Below are positions 10,001-17,270 of a DNA stretch of 40,820 bases, in pieces. How positions within the stretch are numbered: the stretch's first letter is position 1; every line of letters begins with the position of its first letter. Below the pieces are notes generated by a model that ran no database searches, had not been told where the DNA came from, and saw only the letters and a list, made by a program, of their open reading frames with translations. The position numbers and the translations under genes are program-made. Source of the DNA: Rhodopseudomonas rhenobacensis (GTDB lineage Bacteria; Pseudomonadota; Alphaproteobacteria; Rhizobiales; Xanthobacteraceae); NCBI RefSeq assembly GCF_014203125.1, contig NZ_JACHIH010000040.1:1-40820 (forward strand). Direction: 5' to 3'.

Positions 10001-10147
10001 CGGCTCAGAACCCGTGAAGGCTGTTCCCCCGCCGAGTTGCGAAAGCTCCTGCAGAAGATGGAGGAGATTTTCGGGCACACGCTCCGACAGCTGGACGCAC
10101 TCGAAGCGCAGGGGTTGCTCAAGCAGCCGGCCGTGGCGGCTTCTTGA
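7076..10147 (+). CDS. membrane hybrid histidine kinase with two receiver domains and HPt (BarA-like)
   Basis: About 1023 residues. A membrane segment near 14-35 and another near 259-281 bracket a periplasmic sensor region of roughly 220 residues with no named family. Then come a HisKA domain (His about 315 in [12 protein letters not shown]), a HATPase domain ([24 protein letters not shown]), a first receiver-like domain near 545-660 that lacks a normal acidic pocket, and a second receiver (VLLVDDNQ, Asp about 740 in DCQMPVMNG, Lys in FKPIS). A Pro/Ala-rich linker leads to an HPt domain (His about 952 in AHTIKSSSK). This is a complete His-Asp-His relay. I prefer the ATG at 7076, which overlaps the preceding stop; a GTG at 7070 is also in frame. 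It is encoded with a secretion operon, so sensing export state or envelope conditions is plausible but unproven. Confidence 0.92.
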   Translation: MMLIVHKDKTIRVPLAWIIGAIFALTSGLIYFYAASSIELNHQNFKLESDGIARLASAEGDVALVRIKDLIGLVASGEEALIDGKLSRAAKKSANIREIGYVRLGGDFSQKYFLTDRTALSIDRQEMASLNLELKRNLALTRGVVTSAYPRTFAAISKDLVVFVQGVPDDTGPDQDFIAYVILDLKTAVSQAASNFATSTRVTAIRVYIDGKVSELSADAVVQKAGLIVEPHTSSRTVTLSSDVELEIEFAEQFPATRSLIIFALGLIGIFVISSTLFTMFARSARAQNRILKHAVRRAEAANEAKSEFLANMSHEIRTPLNGVLGMADVLMRTDLTPVQRNYAQLIVTSGSLLMTILNDVLDMAKLDSGQLAIKPCKVELQLQLKEAASFYFAQAREKDLELVLDMAPDVPRHVQLDPMRLRQILGNLIGNALKFTSKGGVAVIVSHQHQDEKSGRLHISVVDTGIGLTEEQQGKLFGRFVQAEDDGQRHREGTGLGLAICKKLCNAMGGEIGVTSEKGVGSTFSFWIPVIEERADSEDDARGQCIGVVTGSEAQFKAIVHALSDAGVHCRKFEYGPDFLPRILAAMKAAPMRALIFDEDRNIQRASDQWQALQAEIGPGLPALILGESQFSPHYEKFGGFLVKPFIAVDLIDELRSIGAEAAAPPLPSGGVLRGASAEVMELPKFSGSSVLLVDDNQINLIILEEIMKEFGFAVEATTEGASSIRMAEAGSFDLMLIDCQMPVMNGFVVTGKMRELMAAGKIKNCPIVAVTANALKGDREACIEAGMDDVVFKPISIRIIADALDHLVKSRLLKAPSALGSERATAASRATAAVPRPAVLDLAQHDAPAAPAPVVAAPLVPRPPVVAAQPVAPAPNVAAAATAKPNPPAPEIPAGKVPLMDLAVLKQTRDLVRNLDTLLSLYRADTRNYLNVLREQIDKDELDEAVLPAHTIKSSSKILGASGMAALAGLMETRLRTREGCSPAELRKLLQKMEEIFGHTLRQLDALEAQGLLKQPAVAAS

Positions 10148-11636
10148 CGGCCGTCGGTTGCGGAGCCGGAGCGCCCGCGCGCTGCGCGACGTTCGCGGCG
10201 GGAGCAGCGGGCGTCGTCGCAGCGACAACCGGCACCGGAGCCGATACCGGAGCGTCGGCGCCTGCTCCGATCGCAATTTGCAGCGATATCTGAAACCGGG
10301 CGAGCTGGCGCTGGCTTTGCGCCAGTGCCAGGCGGGACCGATTGAGCGAGCGCTGGGCGTCGATCACGCCGAGTAGGATTCCAGTGCCGCCGGTCATTGC
10401 GGCGCGGGTCAGGCTGAGGCTCTTTTCGTTGGCGGCGACGCTGTCGCGCAATGACGCGAGTTCACGCTGGCCGCGCTTGATCGAGGTGAGCAGGTTCTCG
10501 ACTTCCTCGACCGCCACCAGCACGTTCTGCCTCCAGTCCAGATAGCGCAGGTGGCAGTCGGCTTGGGCGAGCCGGATCGTCGCCTGACGCCGCTCGCCGT
10601 CGAACACCGGGGCGAGGATGGAAGAGGCGAACGCCCAGGTGCCGCCACCGAGCATCCCGTAGATCGTCGGCGACAGCGCCGCATTGATCGTCCCGTTCAA
10701 CGTCACGCTGGGCAGCAGATCCGCCCGCGCCACACCGATGCGCTCTGCGGCCGCGTAGAGCAGTTGTTCTTTGACGCGGATATCGGGCCGGTTGCGGATG
10801 AGATCCGCGGGAATTCCCGCTCCAACATTGGGGGAGAGAAGCGGCTCAAGACTCCGGCTTCCCTGTAGCGTCAGGCTGCCCGCAGCGACGCCGATCAACG
10901 TCGCGATATGATTGGCCGCGATGGTCCTGTCGCGCTGCAGTGCGGGCAGCGAGGCACGCAACGTCGCGAGATCGGCTTGGGCCTGGGCGATGTCGAGTTC
11001 GCTGGACGTCCCCAATTCCTTCATGTTGCGAACCAGCGTTACGGTGTCCTCGGCGTTCTTGATCGATCCCTCGGTTACCGCGATCGTCCGCGCGAAGTAG
11101 TTCATGTCGATATAGGTTGCGATCAGATCAGCCAGATAGGCCAACCGGACATTGGCGAAGTCGTAACCCGCGGCCCGCAGCTCGGCTTCCGAAGCCGACT
11201 TCTGCTTGGCGATCTTGCCGTTGAAGTCGAGGAGCCAGGAGACGTTGAGGCCGGCGGAATGAGTTGATGTGGTCCCGGTCACGCCGGCAGGTATGGTACC
11301 GAACGATTGCGTTGTCGCTCCGACGCCGACCTGAGGGAAAGCGTCAGCGCCGGCGATCGTCACGCGTTGACCTGCCACGTTGATCCGGTCGACGGCTCTT
11401 GCGATATCAAGGTTGTTGGCGAGGCCGCGCTCGATCAGTTGTCTCAGTTCGTCGTTTCCGACCCGCCGCCACCACGTCTGGTACGGGTTCGGCACGGGAT
11501 TGATCGACCCGGTGGTGAAGCGATCAGGCAGTCGGAACTCCGGAGGATGACGTCCGTCGCTGGTCTTGCAGGCCGCGAGTGAGCAGGCGATCAGCAGCGA
11601 CAAATGGCGAAAGCTCCTGATGTTGAGGCGCGACAT
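10119..11636 (-). CDS. TolC/NodT-type outer-membrane efflux lipoprotein
   Basis: The chosen start gives 505 residues beginning with a lipoprotein signal. A hydrophobic stretch ends in LAAC with Cys23 as lipidation site. The sequence CAAGGT lies a few bases upstream. The open frame extends further upstream without a better start. The body has the two repeated outer-membrane-efflux halves: long Ala/Gln-rich helices and strands with phrases such as [39 protein letters not shown] and [18 protein letters not shown]. The C-terminus has an added Pro/Ala-rich tail of about 40 residues. It faces the type I secretion operon, and its 3' end overlaps the kinase gene by 29 bp. It is a good candidate for the outer-membrane channel of that system. 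A separate drug-efflux role cannot be excluded. Confidence 0.9.
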   Translation of the reverse strand: MSRLNIRSFRHLSLLIACSLAACKTSDGRHPPEFRLPDRFTTGSINPVPNPYQTWWRRVGNDELRQLIERGLANNLDIARAVDRINVAGQRVTIAGADAFPQVGVGATTQSFGTIPAGVTGTTSTHSAGLNVSWLLDFNGKIAKQKSASEAELRAAGYDFANVRLAYLADLIATYIDMNYFARTIAVTEGSIKNAEDTVTLVRNMKELGTSSELDIAQAQADLATLRASLPALQRDRTIAANHIATLIGVAAGSLTLQGSRSLEPLLSPNVGAGIPADLIRNRPDIRVKEQLLYAAAERIGVARADLLPSVTLNGTINAALSPTIYGMLGGGTWAFASSILAPVFDGERRQATIRLAQADCHLRYLDWRQNVLVAVEEVENLLTSIKRGQRELASLRDSVAANEKSLSLTRAAMTGGTGILLGVIDAQRSLNRSRLALAQSQRQLARFQISLQIAIGAGADAPVSAPVPVVAATTPAAPAANVAQRAGAPAPQPTAVKKPPRPAA

Positions 11637-11983
11637 GTGATACCTTGAGAGATTGTTACTCTCCCTAAGAGATGCTGGCTTATAGTTAAGATTGCGTTTT
11701 GAACGCGCGGCTCGGCTGCAGCCGATAGGAAGTGCTTTGCGCAAAACGCTATGTAATGCAGATATATTCGCGGGAATCTTCGCGCCACAATTTGCGGCAT
11801 CCGTAGTCTTACGAGTTCGACTGGATGGCATTTGTCGCCGTCTTCGCCGCATGAACGGCTCCCAGTGTAATCGGATTAGTACGGATCAGGCGACGGTCGC
11901 AATTTCGACCGCCGGACACGAATCAGCAGCAAGGACCAAAGGGGTCGCCTGATTGGAACGGTGGCGGTCTCCACGCGGGGGGC

Positions 11984-12061
11984 ATGGCAAGGGAAATGCC
12001 GCAGCAAAAAGACTCCTTCACGCTGATCTGGTCCCGCAGTCACAAGCCCAATGGCGACTGA
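11984..12061 (+). CDS. possible 25-residue small protein or leader peptide
   Basis: An ATG at 11984 opens a 25-codon frame ending in TGA at 12059-12061. A run of six G lies just before the ATG. A second in-frame ATG at 11996 has AAGGGAA shortly upstream and would give 21 residues. The peptide ends in IWSRSHKPNGD, is polar and has no signal or membrane segment. It is followed within 20 bp by a strong hairpin, giving the layout of a short transcription unit. I do not recognise a family. It may be chance. Confidence 0.25.
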   Translation: MAREMPQQKDSFTLIWSRSHKPNGD

Positions 12062-12077
12062 GCCTGCCAAACACCGG

Positions 12078-12105
12078 AACGCCCCGCTGGAACGAGTGGG
12101 GCGTT
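12078..12105 (+). terminator. hairpin terminator downstream of the small ORF
   Basis: AACGCCCCGCT (12078-12088) pairs with AGTGGGGCGTT (12095-12105) over 11 bp with one G-T wobble, around a 6-base loop. Only three T follow on the plus strand, so termination may be partial. The stem is by far the strongest seen in this intergenic stretch. Confidence 0.5.
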
Positions 12106-12215
12106 TCGCAATCGCATTGATGCCGCGCCTCCGGTGCGAGACCACAGTCGCACTCTGCGTGGCTAAGACGGAATTGTCGAATACGTTGATCGTGGCTCGC
12201 GATCACTCTTGCCCG

Positions 12216-12392
12216 TCAGATTCTTGCAATATTTGCGTGATTACGCGCATCGGCGATCTGCCCGAGCACCGTGACGCTCGCGGCCACATCGCCGCGCTCG
12301 ATCGATCCGAGATATCGTGCGCTCAAGCCAGCGCGTTCGGCCAGTTCCTCTTGCGTCATTTTCTGATCGTGGCGTCTCCGACGCAGGTTCAT
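12216..12392 (-). CDS. very small XRE-family helix-turn-helix protein
   Basis: The 58-residue product contains a Cro/CI-type helix-turn-helix (TQEELAERAGLSARYLGSIE, about residues 13-32), the usual five-helix DNA-binding core with little else. The ATG at 12392 is preferred because AAGGAGG lies 8 bases upstream. In-frame ATGs at 12398 and 12416 are possible, but the first sits only two bases after that site and the second contains it. The tail after the recognition helix (VTVLGQIADARNHANIARI) is shorter than in typical XRE regulators, so this may be an eroded gene. Its target is unknown. It lies between the secretion and siderophore loci on the opposite strand. Confidence 0.6.
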   Translation of the reverse strand: MNLRRRRHDQKMTQEELAERAGLSARYLGSIERGDVAASVTVLGQIADARNHANIARI

Positions 12393-12702
12393 CGCCATGA
12401 CCTCCTTGAGATCCATGGCATGATGGGAGCCCGAACAGGAACGATCGTTCTTATGGCCCCGCTCACTTTGCGACCATTTTTCGCAAACGTTTTGGCATCT
12501 CACCCAATCGCCGACGTTGATGGCTGGAGGCACATGGCAAGCAGTTTGTAGGTCTCCTAATCTCGATCGAAAGCGAGAGTCCGGCGAGCGAAAGCCTGCC
12601 CCTGGGTCGCACGCTGATACTGTGCCAGTAACGGGCTGGGTGACGCTTCTTGCCGCGCGCTGGACACGACTGTCACTGCGATCAACCTGCTCAATGAGAA
12701 AT
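12393..12702 (+). other. intergenic stretch upstream of the O-methyltransferase
   Basis: This stretch separates the divergent XRE gene from the siderophore-side O-methyltransferase. It holds the first copy of the 67-bp repeat (12542-12608), which includes the near-palindrome TAGG-TCT-CCTA. A clear -35/-10 pair was not found. The open plus-strand frame from 12517 runs through the repeat and is not considered coding before the methyltransferase start. Confidence 0.5.
12542..12608 (+). repeat. 67-bp repeat, copy 1
   Basis: It matches 24155-24221 at 60 of 67 positions by hand alignment without gaps, including 27 identical bases in the middle. It starts with a near-palindrome (TAGG-TCT-CCTA) and contains two copies of a CGAnCGAAAG-type unit. 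It lies about 95 bp upstream of the O-methyltransferase start, in the same orientation relative to its downstream gene as copy 2. Confidence 0.8.
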
Positions 12703-13368
12703 ATGTCTCCGATGAAGCACGTGACGGACATCCAGATACGACACTACGCGGTCGAGTTCGGCACGCGTCAGACCGAAGTCCAGCGGAAGTTGCGAGAAGA
12801 AACCCTGGCGCTGCCCGAAGCCAATATGGTGACATCGCCCCCTGCCGGCCAGTTGCTCGCTTTCTTGATGAAGACAATCGGTGCGAAGCGGGTGCTTGAG
12901 ATCGGAACCTACACCGGATACAGCGCGCTTACCATGGCGCTCGCGTTGCCGCCGGACGGTCGGCTCATCACGCTGGATGCCAGCGAGGAATGGACGGCGA
13001 TCGCGCGCCGTCACTGGCGGGAGGCGGGGGTGGCAGACCTCGTCGCACTTAAGCTCGGCGATGCCATCGCATCCCTTGAGCGCCTCCTTGGCGATGAAGG
13101 CGAGGGCGCTTTCGATTTTGTCTACATCGACGCCGATAAGGAAAATTACGACACCTATTACGAGTACAGCCTGCGATTCATTCGGCCGGCCGGACTGATT
13201 TGCTTCGATAACGTGTTCTGGGGGCGATCGGTCGCCGATCCTCAAGACCACAGCTCAGAGACCGTGGCTCTGCGCCGCCTCAATGCGAAGATCCGTGATG
13301 ACGAGCGGGTAGACATGTCCATGTTGCCGCTTGGCGACGGGATGACCCTGGTTCGCCGCCGATCTTGA
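12703..13368 (+). CDS. SAM-dependent O-methyltransferase, caffeoyl-CoA/catechol type
   Basis: The 221-residue product matches the usual length of small cation-dependent O-methyltransferases. It has the SAM-binding motif VLEIGTYTGYS (about 64-74), an acidic residue after the next strand (TLDASEEW), the metal-binding DADKENY (about 143-149) and DNVFW (about 169). These enzymes methylate catechol hydroxyls, so a siderophore catechol is a natural candidate substrate. The start is uncertain: ATGs at 12694, 12703 and 12712 are in frame; 12703 has GAGAA upstream and gives the typical length. It is separated from entC by 150 bp, with a GCGGCT/AGCCGC hairpin (13369-13390) right after its stop, so it may be a separate unit. 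Confidence 0.87.
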   Translation: MSPMKHVTDIQIRHYAVEFGTRQTEVQRKLREETLALPEANMVTSPPAGQLLAFLMKTIGAKRVLEIGTYTGYSALTMALALPPDGRLITLDASEEWTAIARRHWREAGVADLVALKLGDAIASLERLLGDEGEGAFDFVYIDADKENYDTYYEYSLRFIRPAGLICFDNVFWGRSVADPQDHSSETVALRRLNAKIRDDERVDMSMLPLGDGMTLVRRRS

Positions 13369-13518
13369 GCGGCTGTTGTTCTCAAGCCGCCGCTTAGGTC
13401 CCGAGGCTGGAATAATCGTGATGAACAAACCGGGACCCTTCCGGATCGATTGACGATCGCCGGCGCGATATCGAAGGGGAAATAAAAATTCCATCCACAA
13501 CGAACACCGGAGCGCAGC

Positions 13519-14727
13519 ATGGCAACCTCCCTTATCTGGATAGACGAAGAGGTGCAGGCGGAGCCCGCGCTCGCCCGTCCAATTCCCTTTGTCTTCAAGA
13601 CGGCCGGTGAGACCATGCTCGCGCTCGGGCAGATTGCAGCCCTGGGCGATGGTGCGCTTGCCAACCTCGCGGAACTCACCACCGACTTCTTTGAAAAGCA
13701 AACGGAGGGGCCGGATGTACTCGTTGGCGCTCTGCCATTCGATCCATCACAGCCATCGTATCTTATTCAGCCCGAACGCGTTCTTCGCGTCCAGGGGAAG
13801 CATGACATCGGCGCCATCCCCGGCCTCGGCGGCGGCGCATCATCCCACGCGGTCGCCTCCAGGATTCTGTCGGTCGATCCGGCCCCCGCTGCCGCCGAGT
13901 TCGCCAAGGCCGTTGCTGTCGCTCTCGACCAGTTGAACGCGCCGGGCGCCACCTTGCGCAAGGTCGTCCTGTCACGCAGCCTGAAAGTGACGGCGAACCG
14001 CGATTTCTCCGCGGCCGACCTGATGCGCAAGCTTTCCGCGGACGAAAGCGTCACGGTCTTTGCGACCCCTCTGCCGCCACGTTCGCATCGGCTCCGCAGC
14101 CTTATCGGCGCAACGCCGGAACTTCTTCTCGAGAAGCGGGGCGGGCATATCGTTTCTCATCCACTCGCGGGCTCGGCCCGTCGCGATCGTGACACGGAGA
14201 AGGACCGCCAGGCTGGCGTCCGACTTCTCGCCTCCGACAAGGATCGCCGCGAGCATGCAATGGTGATCGAGTCTATTCTGGATACCCTCGCACCGTATTG
14301 CATCGATCTCTGGACACCTGAAGGCCCCTGCTTGCGGGCAACGGCAAGCATGTGGCATCTCGGCACGCGTATCGTCGGCCAGCTCAAGGACGCTTCGCTG
14401 TCATCGGCGCATTTCGCCAGCCTCCTGCATCCGACGCCTGCCGTCTGCGGTCTACCGCGCAATCTCGCAAACGACCAGATCGTGAAACTCGAATCCTATG
14501 ATCGGGAGTTCTACGCCGGCGCCGTCGGCTGGTGCGACTCGGCTGGCGACGGGCGCTGGCATGTGTCCATCCGTTGCGCCGAACTCGACGGCAATCAGGC
14601 GCGGCTGTATGCGGGTGCCGGCATCGTGCCGGGATCTACGCCGGAGGGCGAGGTGATCGAAACCTCCGCCAAATTCCGCGCCATGCTGGATGCCTTTGGC
14701 ATTGATGGCGGCAGGTTTGACGAGTGA
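13519..14727 (+). CDS. entC: isochorismate synthase
   Basis: This 402-residue EntC/DhbC-type enzyme converts chorismate to isochorismate, the first step to 2,3-dihydroxybenzoate. Chorismate-binding motifs visible in order are IGATPELLLEK, HPLAGSARR, KDRREHAMVIESI, HPTPAVCGLPR, FYAGAVGW and GAGIVPGSTPEGE. The ATG at 13519 has GGAG a few bases upstream. The upstream 150 bp include an A/T-rich patch around 13480-13495, unusual for this window. The next gene starts within or just after its stop codon, so entC heads the biosynthetic operon. Confidence 0.95.
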   Translation: MATSLIWIDEEVQAEPALARPIPFVFKTAGETMLALGQIAALGDGALANLAELTTDFFEKQTEGPDVLVGALPFDPSQPSYLIQPERVLRVQGKHDIGAIPGLGGGASSHAVASRILSVDPAPAAAEFAKAVAVALDQLNAPGATLRKVVLSRSLKVTANRDFSAADLMRKLSADESVTVFATPLPPRSHRLRSLIGATPELLLEKRGGHIVSHPLAGSARRDRDTEKDRQAGVRLLASDKDRREHAMVIESILDTLAPYCIDLWTPEGPCLRATASMWHLGTRIVGQLKDASLSSAHFASLLHPTPAVCGLPRNLANDQIVKLESYDREFYAGAVGWCDSAGDGRWHVSIRCAELDGNQARLYAGAGIVPGSTPEGEVIETSAKFRAMLDAFGIDGGRFDE

Positions 14728-14735
14728 GGCCCGCC

Positions 14736-16364
14736 ATGCAGGAGCTGAAGCAAGTTTGGCCGGAGAAGGATGCTCTGCGCTATCGCGAGAAAGGCTATTG
14801 GCGCGGAGAAACCATGTTCGGATTTCTCGCGCAGCGTGCCCGTGAGATCCCCGATCGTATTGCCGTCATTGGCGGCGAGCAGCGCTGGACCTATGCCGGG
14901 CTGCTTGAGCGGGCCAATGAAAACGCCGCCCGCTTCCTCGCGCTCGGGCTTTGTCCCGGCCAACGGGTCGTGGTGCAATTGCCCAATATACCGGAATTCC
15001 TGTCCGTCGTTTTCGGGCTTTTTCGCGCCAATCTCATTCCGGTCTTTGCGCTTCCTGCCCATCGCGTCACCGAGATCTCGCATTTCGTGGAGAAAGCGCA
15101 GGCGAGCGCCTATGTGGTCGCGGCCCGGGATGGAGGCTTTGACTACCGCGTGCTTGCCCGTGAGGTGAGAGCACGGACCGTCGGCCTTGGCCATGTCGTG
15201 GTAATTGGCGAAGCTGAAGAATTTCGTGCGCTTGACGATATACCTCGCAGCGAGGGGGCGCTTCCACCGCTTCCTTCGCCGGCCGGAGTTGCCTTTCTGC
15301 AGATATCGGGCGGGAGCACGGGCCTGCCGAAGCTGATCCCGCGCACTCATGACGACTATATTTACAGCTTCCGTGCCAGCGCCGATATCTGCGGCCTCGG
15401 CAAAAACAGCGTCTTCATGGCGGCCCTGCCGGTCGCCCATAATTTTCCGATGAGTTCGCCGGGCGTTTTCGGTGCTCTCTATGCCGGAAGCCGTATCGTC
15501 ATGTGTCCGTCTCCTAGTGCGGAGACGGCCTTCGCTCTGATCGAACAGGAGCGCGTGACGATGACCGGCGTCGTTCCTCCGCTGGCGCTGCTATGGATGC
15601 AAGCAGCCTCGACGTCCAAGTATGACATCTCGAGTCTCGAAGTCCTGCTCGTCGGGGGCGCAAAATTCAGTCCCGAGCCGGCTTCCGGCGTCCGAGCCGC
15701 GCTCGGCTGCACTCTGCAGCAGGTCTTTGGCATGGCCGAGGGACTGGTGAACTACACGCGACTCGACGATCCCGACGACATCATCGTCAACACGCAGGGC
15801 AGGCCGATTAGCCCCGACGATGAGGTGCTGATCGTCGATGATTATGGCAATCCGCTTGCCGACGGCGAGCCTGGTCTGTTGCTCACACGCGGCCCCTATA
15901 CCATCCGGGCCTACCATAACGACGATGCCGCGAACGCGCGTTCCTTCACGGAGGATGGTTACTATCGAACCGGTGACATCGTTTCGCGCACCAGGGCAGG
16001 ATATCTGGTGGTGCAGGGACGAGCGGGAGATCATATCAACCGTGCCGGCGAGAAGGTTTCCGCCGAAGAGATCGAGGATAATCTTTTGGCCCATCCCGGC
16101 GTCTTCGATGCGGCGGTGGTTTCGATCCCCGATCCCTATCTCGGCGAACGAAGTTGCGCGTTCATCATACCGAAGGGGGAGAGGCCAGGGGTGGTGGTAC
16201 TCAAGGCATTCGTGCGTGGCCGTGGCCTCGCCGAGTTCAAGGTGCCTGACCAGATTGTCTTCGTCGATGCCTTCCAGACCACGGCGGTCGGCAAAGTCAA
16301 CCGCAAGGTGCTGCGGCAGCAGCTTCGCGAGCGATTTCTCAAGACCGTACCGTCGGAGGCCTGA
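14736..16364 (+). CDS. entE: 2,3-dihydroxybenzoate-AMP ligase
   Basis: This acyl-adenylating enzyme of about 542 residues activates 2,3-dihydroxybenzoate and loads it on the aryl carrier protein. The N-terminus has the family phrase LRYREKGYWRGET. The ATP loop reads ISGGSTGLPK, followed by QQVFGMAEGLVNYTR, GYYRTGD and the C-terminal lysine region TTAVGKVNRK. The ATG at 14736 has GAGG upstream; a GTG at 14724 overlapping the entC stop is an alternative. It is 1 bp from the entB start and in the order entC-entE-entB-ArCP-entF-entA. Confidence 0.95.
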   Translation: MQELKQVWPEKDALRYREKGYWRGETMFGFLAQRAREIPDRIAVIGGEQRWTYAGLLERANENAARFLALGLCPGQRVVVQLPNIPEFLSVVFGLFRANLIPVFALPAHRVTEISHFVEKAQASAYVVAARDGGFDYRVLAREVRARTVGLGHVVVIGEAEEFRALDDIPRSEGALPPLPSPAGVAFLQISGGSTGLPKLIPRTHDDYIYSFRASADICGLGKNSVFMAALPVAHNFPMSSPGVFGALYAGSRIVMCPSPSAETAFALIEQERVTMTGVVPPLALLWMQAASTSKYDISSLEVLLVGGAKFSPEPASGVRAALGCTLQQVFGMAEGLVNYTRLDDPDDIIVNTQGRPISPDDEVLIVDDYGNPLADGEPGLLLTRGPYTIRAYHNDDAANARSFTEDGYYRTGDIVSRTRAGYLVVQGRAGDHINRAGEKVSAEEIEDNLLAHPGVFDAAVVSIPDPYLGERSCAFIIPKGERPGVVVLKAFVRGRGLAEFKVPDQIVFVDAFQTTAVGKVNRKVLRQQLRERFLKTVPSEA

Positions 16365-16365
16365 T

Positions 16366-17016
16366 ATGAGGCTGCCAAGAATAGCGAGCTACGAGCTTCC
16401 GTTCGTCGCGCAGATTCCGCCCGCGCGCGCCAAATGGGCCTTAGACCCCAATCGGGCCGCGCTGTTGATTCATGACATGCAAAACTACTTCGTCCGTGCG
16501 TTCGAGCAAGACGCTTCGCCGATTACTCCGGTCATTGCCAATATCGTCCGCCTGAAAGCCGCGGCGGTGACGGCGGGAATGCCGGTCTTCTACACAGCGC
16601 AGAACGGTAACCAGGATCGCCGCGACCGGGGACTGCAAGCCGATCTTTGGGGACCGGGCATGACTACCGTGCCGGAACACCAGCCCATCATCGATCTGCT
16701 GAGCCCGGCGGCGGACGATATCGTAGTCGTCAAGCATCGCTACAGTGCTTTTCAGATGAGCAATCTTGCTCATCTTATGCGGGTACGCGGCCGCGACCAA
16801 ATCGTCATCAGCGGGATCTACGCGCACATCGGTTGCCTAATGACAGCAGGCGACGCATTCCAGCGGGACATCGAGCCGTTCTTCATCGCCGATGCGATGG
16901 CCGATTTTTCGCGTGAGCAGCATGATATGGCCTTGAGCTATGTCGCCGCGACCTGTGGAATTCCCTTGTCGGTCGAGACGCTCATCCGCGGGCTGGATGT
17001 GAGGGCGGAAGCATGA
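16366..17016 (+). CDS. entB: isochorismatase without carrier domain
   Basis: The 216-residue product corresponds only to the N-terminal isochorismatase domain of E. coli EntB. It hydrolyses isochorismate to 2,3-dihydro-2,3-dihydroxybenzoate and pyruvate. The catalytic Asp lies in LIHDMQNYF (about residue 37), the Lys in VVKHRYSAF, and the family motif [14 protein letters not shown] is intact. The C-terminal aryl carrier domain is missing and is supplied by the next gene, which overlaps it by ATGA. GGAGG lies 6 bases before the ATG at 16366. Confidence 0.95.
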   Translation: MRLPRIASYELPFVAQIPPARAKWALDPNRAALLIHDMQNYFVRAFEQDASPITPVIANIVRLKAAAVTAGMPVFYTAQNGNQDRRDRGLQADLWGPGMTTVPEHQPIIDLLSPAADDIVVVKHRYSAFQMSNLAHLMRVRGRDQIVISGIYAHIGCLMTAGDAFQRDIEPFFIADAMADFSREQHDMALSYVAATCGIPLSVETLIRGLDVRAEA

Positions 17017-17270
17017 CGAAGCCGCTCAGCCTCGACCTCATGCGCGACGACGTCGCCGCCATGATCCATATCGACTCTTCGGAGATCGGTGACGATGACA
17101 ATCTGATGGACCTCGGACTCGACTCGATGCGTGCCATGAACTTGATGCTGATTTGGCAGGAACGGGGGGTGGATCTGGATTTCTCCCAAATGGCGACGTG
17201 TCCGACGCTCGCCGGTTGGTGGCAACTCGTCAAACGGCGCGTGAACGGGGTCGTGGAGGCACGATCATGA
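17013..17270 (+). CDS. stand-alone aryl carrier protein
   Basis: This 85-residue carrier protein has the phosphopantetheine site GLDSMRAM (Ser about 36), followed by the helix LMLIWQERGVDLDFSQMATCPTL typical of EntB-type aryl carriers. It should hold the 2,3-dihydroxybenzoyl thioester made by EntE for condensation by EntF. It is fused to isochorismatase in E. coli but is a separate gene here. It overlaps entB and entF by ATGA arrangements at both ends, so the three are translationally coupled. No phosphopantetheinyl transferase gene is seen in the window. Confidence 0.93.
   Translation: MTKPLSLDLMRDDVAAMIHIDSSEIGDDDNLMDLGLDSMRAMNLMLIWQERGVDLDFSQMATCPTLAGWWQLVKRRVNGVVEARS

Larger units (their letters stand above)
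11637..12215 (+). other. intergenic stretch between the TolC-like gene and a small XRE gene
   Basis: No long gene is supported here. The stretch holds the upstream region of the minus-strand TolC-like gene, an inverted repeat CGGTCG-N6-CGACCG at 11894-11911, a possible 25-codon ORF at 11984-12061 and a strong hairpin at 12078-12105. Other open frames here are short and unremarkable. Confidence 0.5.

Noticed and set aside
10157-11640. Plus-strand open frames opposite the TolC-like gene (for example 10551-10868 and 10908-11267)
   Set aside because: They are shadows of the minus-strand gene, whose product has clear family motifs and a lipoprotein signal; the plus-strand translations resemble nothing.
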